64,000 bases of DNA, taken from assembly GCA_026874595.1 (NCBI GenBank), contig CM049322.1, forward strand, positions 42,400,340 through 42,464,339, read 5' to 3'. The notes under the pieces are model-generated. The model saw only the letters and a program-made list of their open reading frames with translations. It did not search any database and was not told the origin of the DNA. Source of the stretch: Sipunculus nudus (Eukaryota; Annelida; Sipuncula; Golfingiida; Sipunculidae). Positions 10,819 through 22,024 of the stretch are shown in pieces (within the stretch, counting starts at the first letter, position 1; each line of letters begins with the position of its first letter). A program made the position numbers and the translations under genes.

Positions 10819-12400
10819 CAGGGCACAAATCGTAACCGTTAGACCTAGAAGCTTCTAACTGTACATCCAGGGAGGTCCTGGGCAAATCTCGAAATTAGGT
10901 CATGGTGACCTATATTTTGTGACCTACAGGCCGAAAACCTGATTTCAACCACCCTGAAAGTCACATGGGAACAAATCGTACATGTGAGGCCTAGAATCTT
11001 CTTACTCAATATCCTGGGAGTTTCTTGGCAAATCTTCTTGGAAATCTGAAATTACGTCATGGTGACCTATATTTTATGACCTTCGGGCCGAAATCAAGGT
11101 TTTGTAGCATCAGAGAATTAGATGGGGCACAAATTGAATCGATCAGGCCTAGAATCCCCAACGTGGCATTTAGGGAGGTCCTAGGCAAATCTCCTTGTAA
11201 ACCTGACATTAGGTCATGGTGACCTATATTTTGTGACCTACAGGCCATAAACATGATTTCGAGCACCCTGAATGTCAGATGGGGACAAGTCGTATATGTT
11301 AGGCCTTGAATATTTTAACTCAACATCGTAGGAGTTTTTGAGGCAACTATCCTTGGAAACCTGAATTTAGGTCATGGTGACCTATATTTTGTGGCCTACG
11401 GGCTGAAAACATGATTGGGAGCACCCAGACAGTCAGATGGGGCACAAATAGTATCCATTAGGCCTAGATTCCTACAATATGACATTAAGGGAGGTCCTAG
11501 GCAAATGTCCTTAGAAACCTGAAATAAGGTACCTGTGACCTTTAGTCTGTGATCTATAGAAAAACGATGAATCTTCTTACGCAATTTCCTGAGAGGCTCT
11601 AGGCAAATCTCCTTGTTAACCTGAAATTAGGTCATGGTGAACTACATTTTGTGATCTACAAGACAAAAACCTGATTTTTAACCTCCTGAATATCAGATGG
11701 GCACAAATCATACCTGTTAGGCCTAGAACCCTCTAAAACAAAATCCTGGTAGGTCCTAGACAAGTCTCCTTGGGAACCTAAAATCACCCATGGTGACCTA
11801 CATTTTGTGACCCACAGGTTGAAAACAGGATTTGAGCACCCAGAAAGTAAGGCAGGGCATCAATTGTATTTGTTTAGCCTAGAATTTTAATGTAACATTT
11901 TGAGACGTCCTTGGAAAATATCTGTGAAAAACTGAAACTAGGTCACATACCCTATATTTTGCGATCTTTAGGAAAATAAGTCATATAGGCATCCAGACAG
12001 CCAGGGCACACATTGTATCTGTTAGGCCTAGAATCTTCTAATGTATCATTCTGAGACGCCCTTGGCCAGTGTCATAGGATAAATGAAATTATGTCACCAT
12101 GACCTATATTATACAACCTATCAGAAGAGATGGCATATAAGAACTCACACAGTCAGACAAGGCACAAATTATCCGTTAGGCCTATAATCTTTTCACAAAA
12201 AAAAAATCAGGGAGGTCCTAGTAAAGTGTTCTTGGAAACCTGCAATTGGATCATGGTGACCTATATTCTGCTAGCCATGGACCAGAACCATGATTTTGAG
12301 CACCCACACAGACTGGGTACAAATTGTATCTATTTTTCTTTGAACGCTCTATTGTGAAATCCAGGGGGGGGGGGGGGTCCTGGGCAGGTGTCCTATGAAT
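10819..12400 (+). repeat. Tandem array of ~155-bp units with palindromic hormone-receptor-like sites
   Basis: About 10-11 diverged units. Each has a GGGCACAAAT-type start (near 10819, 10967, 11123, 11281, 11439, 11700, 11856, 12003, 12158 and 12315), then TTAGGCCTAGAAT, AGGGAGGTCCT(A/G)GGCAAAT and a GGTCATGGTGACCTATATTT block. AGGTCATGGTGACCT, a perfect inverted repeat with a 3-base spacer, occurs at 10897-10911, 11211-11225 and 11369-11383, with one mismatch at 11054-11068 and 11629-11643. The unit near 11540-11600 is shortened. Short open frames inside are by-products. Confidence 0.88.
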
Positions 12401-13230
12401 CCTAAAATTTTTATTTTCTCTCCATTTTTTCAACACTGTAACTGTGGCCATAGGTTATTCTCACGGACAGTATATAAAATTAATAAAAAAAGTACCCAGT
12501 AAAAATTAGCTGAGCGTCATGTCCGATGGGCCACTTTTTATTTTTATTGATAGTTGTTCTTTTTTTATAAAAGAATGAGCCCATTGCCTGTCCCTTGCAC
12601 TGTCTATCGAACGGGGATGAAAGTATCAGTACAATAAAGACGATATGTTAATGTTTAACACATATTAAATGCGATTATGGCTCAGTGCAGAAAGTGGATT
12701 CATTTACACGTCAGGGGCAACTGTCAGGATTCACGAAGGATCAGAATTATCAATGCAGTCAGAGGAAAACCTCACCTAACCACTGACCGAGAAAAGTAAC
12801 CATGACATTAACCATCTCGAAATAACGACCTTTCCCTTGTGTGTTACCGATTGTTTTATGTCATATGTTCAAATATGGTAAAGGATTTCCTGTTATTGTA
12901 TGTTAATGCAGGAACACATGTCGGTGTCCATTTTAGTCTAAAGACATTGTAGGGCGACCAGGCTATATGAATGAGCAGTCACTGTGATATCTCCCTCAGG
13001 CAGTCTTAATTAAATAAGATTATTAATCTTAATTAAATAAGCTTTTGTTGACTGGGCTTTCCAGAGACAATTCAGAGGGAAAGATGACTCTTCGAATTAC
13101 ATGTCGTGTCTGCAGAAACTATTCATGTGTCATTGTGCTTTGAACAAAAAAAAAAAAGATGCCTTGTATCAACAATCTGTTAAGGGGCAATGCAATCTAA
13201 ACAGTCTCCTTTATGAAAATATGTAGAGAT
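12401..13230. other. No gene recognised
   Basis: Spacer after the tandem array. At 13006-13043 the word TCTTAATTAAATAAG is directly repeated across a short gap. Otherwise nothing stands out. Confidence 0.45.
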
Positions 13231-13234
13231 CATA

Positions 13235-13910
13235 TTGTGACGCCTCTCAGTTGTGTACTACAATTGTGCCCACACGAGCGGACGTGTTTACTTGAATTAG
13301 TGCAAAGGTCAAGCGCCCTTGGTCAACAGTGCACGTCTTGAATGGACTCGTTCGGGATATACTCATAGTTGCTCTTTTCATTGAGTAAGAACAGTTTATG
13401 GAATTTTGATGTTTATCTCAGTCAGTCTCCAATGCCTGTTATAGTATATACTAATCACAATCCATTGACATTCATCCATAAGATGAAAAATTAAAAGCTC
13501 AGAAAACACAGTAACCGGCAATTTATCTAGAATTAAGTGAGATGATGATCTTGAAATCTTTCAATTGTTCTGGTGTTATGTGTTTAAAACTAAAAGAAGT
13601 AAGAATTGATAAGCGTGATACTGATATATTAACTAATAAAGATGAATATAAATATATATAAAATAAGGGTTTTATATTAATCCTTGTTTTTTTTTAATTT
13701 TAGAGGGGGGTGTGACTTCTCTTATATCTGTACTTCATTTGTGTGTCACACGAGCGGACATGTTACCTGAATAAATGCAAAGGTCAGGCGCCCTTTGTCA
13801 TCAGTGCACGTCTTTAAGGGACTGGTTCGGAAAAAAAAGGACTCATAGCTTGCGCTTTTCATAGAATAAGAACAGCTGAAGGTTTCCCGCACTTATGGAA
13901 TTTATAAATA
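13235..13910. repeat. Direct duplication, units about 475 bp apart
   Basis: CACACGAGCGGAC(G/A)TGTT...TGCAAAGGTCA(A/G)GCGCCCTT...CAGTGCACGTCTT is present at about 13250-13400 and again at 13740-13880, same orientation, well diverged. Confidence 0.7.
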
Positions 13911-15478
13911 GAAGTGCAATACGAGTTAACATTCATAAGGAAATTGTTACGTACGGCGCCATCGTTTTAGTTGGACAGCCCGTAAACATGTATCATATAA
14001 ATGAAGGTTGGCTCACTGTTATAGTTTCATAATGTTTGCACCGTAACTGATATACGTACAACGTCACCTGAGCCGTGATACTATAAATTACTTGCTGTTT
14101 AACTTTACTTCTGTTAACATTGAGCCGTAAACCCTGAAACCTCTATATCTAATCGGAGAACGCAGAACTACGTATTGTTTAGTGCCATAAGGCGAAACCC
14201 TGTAAGGTTTGTTTAAAGATATAAGTACAGCTTAAAACGGCTCTAAGCGACGTTCCTGTCATCCCTGTATATTTTTCCAGGTGTATTAAAAGGTATGTAG
14301 TCATTCTTATCAAGACGACGCTTCTTTATATGGCCTCTCATATCCATACTCTCTATGTCAGACATGAGTTAGCATTCCGTATTTGTTAAAGCTTGTTCTT
14401 CTGTATTCTTCAGTATCCCTGACCGGTGGACTCGTCCAGCCATGTATTGTTATATTTCGCTCAATAGAGCCAATATTAAGGGCTTTAAAATCTTGAGTGT
14501 CCTGATATGAATTCGATGTAAGAGCCAGCCTTTAGAGTTGTGTATTATTTATATAATAATTAGTTTGGCTTAGGGTTAAGTCTCTCTCATCTTAAAGTGT
14601 CCATATGTATATATGTCTAATTCAATTTATTTTAAAAGCACCCACCCCAGAACATCAATACAGTTCAGTAAAGTGAATATTTCAGTATAATATTTTGTAT
14701 CACATTAGTTCTATTTCAAAACCCATGTATCTGTTCACATCTTGAGTTGAAGTAAATAATTCTGTATATTCTATTTCCGATTTCTTGTTTTGATTTGTAT
14801 GTTTTATATCAGAGGTCTGGATGCGTCTGCCTTCTCTTAGACTAAATTTGTACGAGCCCCAGGCAATCATGACAACATTGTCATGATAATTTTGTGATTA
14901 ACGCACTTTAAATGGTTTTGTATGAAAGAATTGAAAAAAAAATCATTATTGTCAGTTTACAAATTGCTTGAAATGTTCAGGCAATTTACAAAGTGCCCGA
15001 TTCATTTAGCCAGATCATAAAATGACAATAATGTTATGTATTTTACACATTGACAGAAAGATCAGTCTGTTTCTTCGACACACACAGGAAGGAAATACTA
15101 CTGTTTTGAAATAACCACGATTTAAATGACATTACATCTGTTTCACTTAATCTTAATCTTACAAACTATTACTTAATTTTACATAATATAATTTCACAAT
15201 GAATGTTCTGTAAACTAAAAGTGTCCATTTTGTTTTATTATGGTCAATGCAGAACTAATTATGTAAACACATGAGATGTAATTATAAAATTCTAGACCGG
15301 GGATTCCTTTTGACAATTTGGAAATTGATATGGGCGGGTTTTAATCGTGTTACAAAATATTACAAATAGGTTACAAAACAGAAACGGCATCCCGATTTTA
15401 ATTCATTATTTATACAATTGGAGATGCTGGATCATTTTGGAGTTTGAGGTACAAACAGATTTGATTTAGTTTGTTTAG
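13911..15478. other. No gene recognised
   Basis: AT-rich spacer. The only structure noticed is a 10-bp perfect inverted repeat, ATCATGACAA/TTGTCATGAT, at 14866-14887. Confidence 0.45.
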
Positions 15479-15692
15479 AGTACAATAAGCCGTATTGGTC
15501 ATCATGATCTGATTTTGAAATTGAAGGGCAGTTGGTATAGACTGCCACGAGGAGGACTTCTTCTTCCAGAACTGGGCGGACGGACAGCCGGACAATAACG
15601 GCCGCTATCTCAAGGAAGATCAGCTGGCACTGTATTAGAGAAAATCTCTCTTTTGGAATGACCTTTATGCAAATAGTTTGGTCACTTTCTAA
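15479..15692 (+). pseudogene. C-type lectin-like domain, terminal exon, decayed copy
   Basis: A paralogue of the exon at 7854. It has the same acceptor context (TTTGTTTAG|AG) and phase, and reads YNKPYWSS, then a TGA where the other copy has Gly, then SDFEIEGQ and a frame break with TAG. A second frame from 15549 reads DFFFQNWADGQPDNN...DQLALY, then an internal TAG and FWNDLY. The QPDN and WND landmarks remain and the second Cys region is lost. At least three stops or frame breaks make it a clear pseudogene. No upstream exon equivalent to 7130-7324 was found. Confidence 0.8.
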
Positions 15693-16089
15693 CTACTGCT
15701 ACCACTGTGTTACAGGTTTTGCTGCATATAATATGAATCAGTATGAATTTTTTAAACAAAGATCAAATGCAACATCACTGTGATATAATCTGCCTGACTA
15801 CAGTGATAACATAATGGTCTGGACAAAAATTAGGGTGAAGCTTATGACATGACTACATGACGACATAAAAGAAGTCAAATAAGGCAGTATTGGTCTAGTT
15901 ATTGACCAAATCCTGAATTACCCTCCAATTTCAGCTATGCATAATATTCATTTCATAAAAAATACCTTATATAAAATAAGCTGTTTTCTAGATCCTTTAA
16001 TGGATTCTCGCATCCAATACCTACTTATATATTGTGTATTATAATGTCGAGTAAATTATATAACCTAACCCATAAGAAAAGGGATGTGA
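15693..16089. other. No gene recognised
   Basis: AT-rich spacer between the lectin relic and a dispersed repeat. Confidence 0.4.
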
Positions 16090-16870
16090 ATATAAATCAA
16101 TATAAATCAATATCAGTTAAAATCTTCATTAAACAAGATACATGAGCTTCCGGAATTTTTTTTTTTACATGATAAGTTTTATTTTTTTCCTTTAAGTTGA
16201 CTGCCTCCATTTGTATTGCTAACTTAAATATATGTAACTTTAACTTTAAGTATATGTACCTGATATGTATCTGAATATTTTCATGCCGGTTTCGGTTCAC
16301 GCGACAGGCAGTATCACACGTATTTTTTACCCGTTGTTTACTAGGCCAGATAACCGCTGCACGTGCGTACCCTAGCTACGTAATCGTCCCGTAGTCGTTT
16401 TATTGTCATTCTAGTCTGTCTGAAATGTTCGACATTGCAAACATATTTCTTTCACTAAGTATATCTCAATATATTCCTTCAGGAAGAGTATTGTCAATAA
16501 AGTTAATTTTCTCAATTGTATTGACAAACTGTAAATGTGCTATGAAAATAAATATATTTGCCAAAAAGTCTCTTTCAACGTGTTTTCTCAACAAAGTTAT
16601 GGTAATTCAGTGGAATTATGCATATTCCATGACCCTTTCTATGGAATTTACACATGCTATGGTGTACCATGTAATGTAATGTATATGTCCTTAGACTTGC
16701 GCCATATAAAGTAAACATTCTACAGATATTTAAATTCTATACGACAAATTCACTGATTTAAAGATGCCAAAACCCAGAAGCAGATACGTAGTAGCATGAG
16801 TCATATATCACATGCTCAGCAAAATTGAGATTTTTTTTTTCATATACAAAGGAAATAGTAAGGGCAAAAA
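16090..16870. repeat. Dispersed repeat, long copy
   Basis: This stretch aligns by eye over some 700 bases with 39745-40500 in the same orientation. Shared words include TTTAAGTATATGTA/ATACA, CCGGTTTCGG, CTGACAAACTG-like, TTTCTCAACAAAG, GGAATTATGCATAT-like and CTGATTTAAAGAT. A short third copy is at 3490-3770. No coding capacity or terminal repeat was found, so it may be an unclassified mobile element or an old segmental duplication. Confidence 0.65.
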
Positions 16871-17438
16871 TACTTTCCCGTGTCTAGTATTTGCTTTTGT
16901 TCATTCAAAATAAAATATATTACGTTTACCAAATAGAGCAGAAGACGGGATTTCACAATGAGCATACTCGTGTGACAACAAATATTTTCAATCACATCGT
17001 CAGTTATTATTGTATTTACCTGCTTGAAGGGATAACAATAGTGAAAGAATGTGACCTTGTCGGTTAAAGTTATAATTTTGGTTCAGAAAGTTATTACTTG
17101 TTGACATATGTGATATGATATCCTTATCAAAATGACATGAATCCTTTCAGTTTGTATTCTGGAGTATAAAGCTGCATGTATATTAATTAACGCGTGTACA
17201 TATAAAAAGTGTCAGGTGACATTTTCCGGGGTAAACCCAGTCAGGTATGAATTATTACCAGGGTTCTGCAAGGAACCAACGTGTCCCGTTAATAAATCCA
17301 CGGACTGTTACAGTTATGGCAACGTATATATAACACTGCTACTCCAAAGATTGTCTTTGATATAGACGTGTCAATGTTTATACTGCGGTGTGGGCTACCG
17401 ACTTATTGCAATACACTTTTCAATCAACCACATTACAT

Positions 17439-17440
<2 letters not shown>

Positions 17441-17488
<48 letters not shown>

Positions 17489-17555
17489 GGGGGGGGGGGA
17501 GAGAGAAAGAGAGAGAGAGAGAGAGGGGGGAAGAGAGAAAGAGAGAGAGAGAGAG
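17441..17555. repeat. Compound (AT)n(GA)n with poly-G
   Basis: AT 17441-17468, GA 17469-17487, a run of about 12 G, then more GA/GAAA to 17555. Confidence 0.92.
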
Positions 17556-20412
17556 GACTTGTAGAGACGCATGCACACATTCAGTGTATCTATTAATTAT
17601 ATAAGCATTTTATATCCAACACTATGACTGAAGCTGTGACGTCAAGTGAAATACTAATACCATCGAGTTTTTTTCTTTCAAATCATTTATTAAATGTTTG
17701 CTCCAACTCAGTTTAATTAAGACATGGAATGATTCCCACTAAAGGCATGGGTTACTCATAATATTACTTTATTTTTCTGTTATACTGCAATGATTTATAT
17801 ATATAGAGCCAATATGTTCGAGTGCTTCTCATAACAATAAATGTCTGTCTTTAAACGTCATGCTTGTCGTTTTATCGGAGCAGTTGCTAACACGTGTTGC
17901 TAACTTTGTTTTCGTTACCGGCTGAATAGAAAACAGACTCTCCGGGCATAATAACCTCCGAAAGGAAAAGGTAAAGAGAAATATGCATTTGATATGGCTT
18001 GTATATAAAATTGATACCTTTTTCTGTTCTCGATTAATTTCAATGATTTAATTTTGATTGGTACACCAAACACTATTTGCTGTTTCATGGTGGAACATAT
18101 CGATACATTATGAATTTGGAACTGGATGCTTTTATCCAACACCCCAGGCTCTTCATGAAATTCCTTTAGTACCACATTAGAGTATCAGACATATACGCAA
18201 GCAACTTTGCTGTTAACCCAATCACATTACTAACTCTTTCCCCGAATAAATATTTCCTAAATCTAACTTCTGATTAAAGAAAAGGTTTCTCCTACAAATA
18301 TTTTCATTCATATTAATTCGTATACATATTCATAGATTCAGGTTACTCCATGTGATTCTGTATTTGCTTTGGAGAGATATCTGTCACAAGGCCATTTCTA
18401 TATGTCATACTTATAAATCATGATTTAATCAAAACAGCGGGGATATCACCATGTAGTACTTTGCTGTTGCACTGACACATCATTTAGCAGACATCCCTAT
18501 TCTCCCTGGTGCATTCCTATACGAATGGAGACTTGAAGAATGGAGACATAAGAATGTTGGCTATATTAAATACAGGTAGGGTTTTATATCATAACTTTAT
18601 GTGTAGATTACTTTATTCAACATTTCTGATACGTTGTTCTTTTCACAAATGAGGGCATTCTTTTCTCCCTCTCAAATCGTCAAGATTGTCATCGATCAAG
18701 TACTTACTTGACTTAGAATCGTATACTCTACAAAGAATGTTCAGTAACAATGAGGAATGAATATTTGCTTTTATTGACCAAGAATACATTCCTAAAAATC
18801 AAACAAACAACTTTTTTCTTCCTCGACGGTATCAACAAAACGGATAAAACAGAAACCGACCCATGTATTCATCTTGACAAAATTGCACATTAGTTAAACC
18901 AATTTAAAAATGGATTACGGAAAATCATACATAATAGTACATTTAAAAACGTATTCAGACATGTACCGAACAAAGATATTGTGGATGATCATTTAATAAG
19001 AGCACACATACATAGGTAAATCGGTATACTGTGGAAGACACTCAGTTTTGATCACAACCAAATTTGATCGGAAGATTGAAAGGAAACTGTAAATTAAAAT
19101 AAGCGCATAAATATTGCACATATTTGTACATCTATATGTATATGTACCTATATGTAAGGCCTTTCCTCCCTGCCAACTTAAAAAAAAATTCTATGTATTT
19201 TGCCTCGAAGTTATTTTTCAACAAGTTAAAAATCGGTTTAATGCATATTGTGAGCTACAATAGTCTGTATATATCATTATAATTACCTAAAATTCATTGA
19301 ATATTTCTATATTCAAACTTAATTCTGTGACAAAGGTGACCAAAAGGGTCAAAACAGAATACAGTCCAGAAAATATACAGGCCAAACGGGCCTCTGTATC
19401 ATTGGTTTTACAGGCCCGGCAAAATTCCAGGCCCGTACATTTTAGTGTCAAAATTAAAAGAAACTGAAATAAAATACCACAACAGGCACGGCACTAACTA
19501 GTGTTGAACATATTTATTTTTCTTTTATTAATTACTGAGCGGTAGCAGGTTTATTTAAAACGCTATGAATAAAATAAAATAAATTTACGTAAACAAAGAC
19601 AGTTTACACGAAACACTACCAAAAAAATACCGTTTACGCGATTTCTTAAAATTATCTGACCAGTTATGAACGGTAGGGGCGATTCGTTAGAAACCGACCT
19701 GCTCCCAATACCCTGTTATGATCGACACAGAACCGGAGATATTGTGCTATTCTTGTGACAACAAACATATGATTTGTTGAGATGGTACACCAGATATCGT
19801 CAGCTGCAGGTTCCATTATATAGCCCTGCGTCATTTGCTTTATAATGTCTTGATGCGACCGGGATCTTAGTTGGAAAAAAAAAACATAATCACAAACCAA
19901 CATTTTCCCGCCAAAATTGCAATGAATGCGCTTTATTTGTAATCGAACCAGAATGATTTCTTATATTTTTTACGCAATTCGCCTATATTATATAAAGTTT
20001 GCGAAAGTTAACAAGTCAGATTTCATTGATCTTTTAAGCTCAAGTGACGACATTTGCGAGCGGTTTACTGACAGGTTTCACTTCACCCCGGCGTATGAGA
20101 GTGCCCCGACCGTCTCAACGTATATAGACACTATAAGACTAAAGTTAAAGATCAAATTAAAAGATTTGCTACGTCTGGTAATACCTTTTAATTATATAAA
20201 TTAAGAATATCTACATGGCGACTGAGGGAGATTTAAAATAGAGAGGCTATTATTCTAGCGCCTGAAGGCAGATTTTTTACGGACCCAACACGATTGAACC
20301 TACATCTTTCACAGGAGTGAGACGAAAAAATAAGGGCGACTAGCCAGCGGGCCCGCTAACATTTTGAACCATGTGGACAAATGAAAGAAGAGTATATTCA
20401 AGAAGGTCAAAC
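17556..20412. other. No gene recognised
   Basis: Mostly AT-rich. One 40-codon open frame (18457-18579, ending AAATACAG|GTAGGG) and one 79-codon frame on the - strand (19664-19903) have protein-like composition but no recognisable family. Confidence 0.4.
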
Positions 20413-20530
20413 GTCATGGCCTCGAGCCGGCCTCGAACCCGTTTGCCTCGAGTCACCGAGGCCGGAGGGCTTTAGTCCGAGTCCGAGGCATGGCCTTCTA
20501 TGGCCAAGGCCAAGACCGGCCTCGAGACGT
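20413..20530 (-). repeat. GC/CpG-rich island with a perfect B-box-like site
   Basis: GGCCTCGAG/CTCGAGGCC words recur on both strands over about 115 bp in otherwise AT-rich DNA. On the - strand GGTTCGAGGCC (20429-20439) matches the pol III B box GGTTCRANNCC. A clear A box is not seen, so this may be a SINE or tRNA relic. Confidence 0.4.
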
Positions 20531-21969
20531 CAAACACTTGAATTAGCTATATGAATTCATGTTAATGGACAGTGAAAGGTCAGGGGCTTTAAATACTTGG
20601 TTTCATGCACTCCCTATTCTAAAAGAAACCGAACACCACCAACTGTGCTAAGAAGATTAACTGTTTTTGAATAACAATATCCTCATACCATGCAAAATGA
20701 TTTATTTTAAGGTTTGGAAATAAAACAAGTCAGACATTTGCTAGATTGTAAGACTAAAAACCGAAATTGGGCAAAACAAGCTGCATCTTAATAGACTAAT
20801 TTAAACCAGAAATCAAAAATTTTAATAAAAAAACATTTATACTTAATTGTATGCAATTAAAGTACACTGTAGGAAAGGAGAAGGGATGATTCATCTGTTT
20901 TGAAATGTATGATTTTACTCATCAATAACAGTTACAAATTTTAGATTTTACATCGTATTATGTATTAAGTGACACTGGATTACGAAAAGCAAATCATCAT
21001 GTACAATTGCCAAATGTGTAGAAATAGGAATCCATATTTGAAGACATGATCGCCAGACTTCATCCTCAAAAATGACAGAAAAAGAAACAGTAGCCGTCAA
21101 AACAATCGTCTCGAACCTCTTTTTCCGAAATACTGTTAAAGGTTGTATCGGTTTTAACTACAGCTCAAGTGTGTATTACACTGCATGGTGGATATTAAAT
21201 ATTTAAATAAAATCATTCTTAAAACATTCGCTTCAAAGGGTTGATATGCTATATATGATTTTCCAATTCGTTTAAGAAAGGGGTGGTCGATGGTGCGGGG
21301 GGGGGGGGGTTGCAGAATACTTGCTCCTTTCATGTAAAAACCGACGGCCGTAGTTAAAACTTTGCTTAGTTATCGAAACACTAAGTGAACACTTATCAAT
21401 GTAAAACAGATTCAAGAATGCTCAATAATCTTGAAGAAACATATTCAGCACCACTGTAAAATTAGCTTGAAGGAGTATGTACAGACCACTATTGTCAAAA
21501 CTTAAAAAAAGGAACAAACTAGCAGCAACAAAAAAAGATAATACTACATCTGCTTGGCAAATATACATGCTGCGTGAAACATTACTAACGAAAAGACAAC
21601 GCTTTTTTGCACTCCTGAGCAACATGTTCATGCCACATTATATAGTATACTCCTTTGGATTCCACTCTATTAACTAACAAATGAAACCAATTTATCCAAG
21701 CAGTATCACACCGGTTTCAATTTCAACCCAGGCTAAGATAAATGTGAACTTGGTAAATAGTCATATGTTTTCAATACATAACCCTGTTTAGAAACATGCT
21801 TGTAATGAATGCCATGTCTCTATAGCTATAATGCCTTGCATATTTAATTGATTTTATTGGGAGAAATAGGACACAAGTGTAGGCACATGCTAAAATAGGC
21901 TGTTCTATTACTGCTCTTATTTATCTGAGGACGCAGTTTTTCATCATTCTGTTATCGTTAGTAAGCCTT

Positions 21970-21977
21970 TATAAAAG
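21970..21977 (+). promoter_or_regulatory. TATA box of FReD gene A
   Basis: TATAAAAG, 48 bp upstream of the last bases before ATG 22025. It is conserved with its surroundings (CGTTAGTAA...TATAAAAGCAAC) in the duplicate at 27388-27395. Confidence 0.65.
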
Positions 21978-22024
21978 CAACGGAACACAACATTCGAAAT
22001 CATTTGTGTGACCAAGCCTGGAGC

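Noticed and set aside
11025-12451. Five 60-75 codon frames on both strands
   Set aside because: They lie wholly in the 155-bp tandem array and repeat with it.
22004-22024. Earlier start for FReD gene A (7 extra residues)
   Set aside because: The triplet at 22004 is TTG, and the conserved ATG ATG at 22025-22030 fits the TATA spacing.
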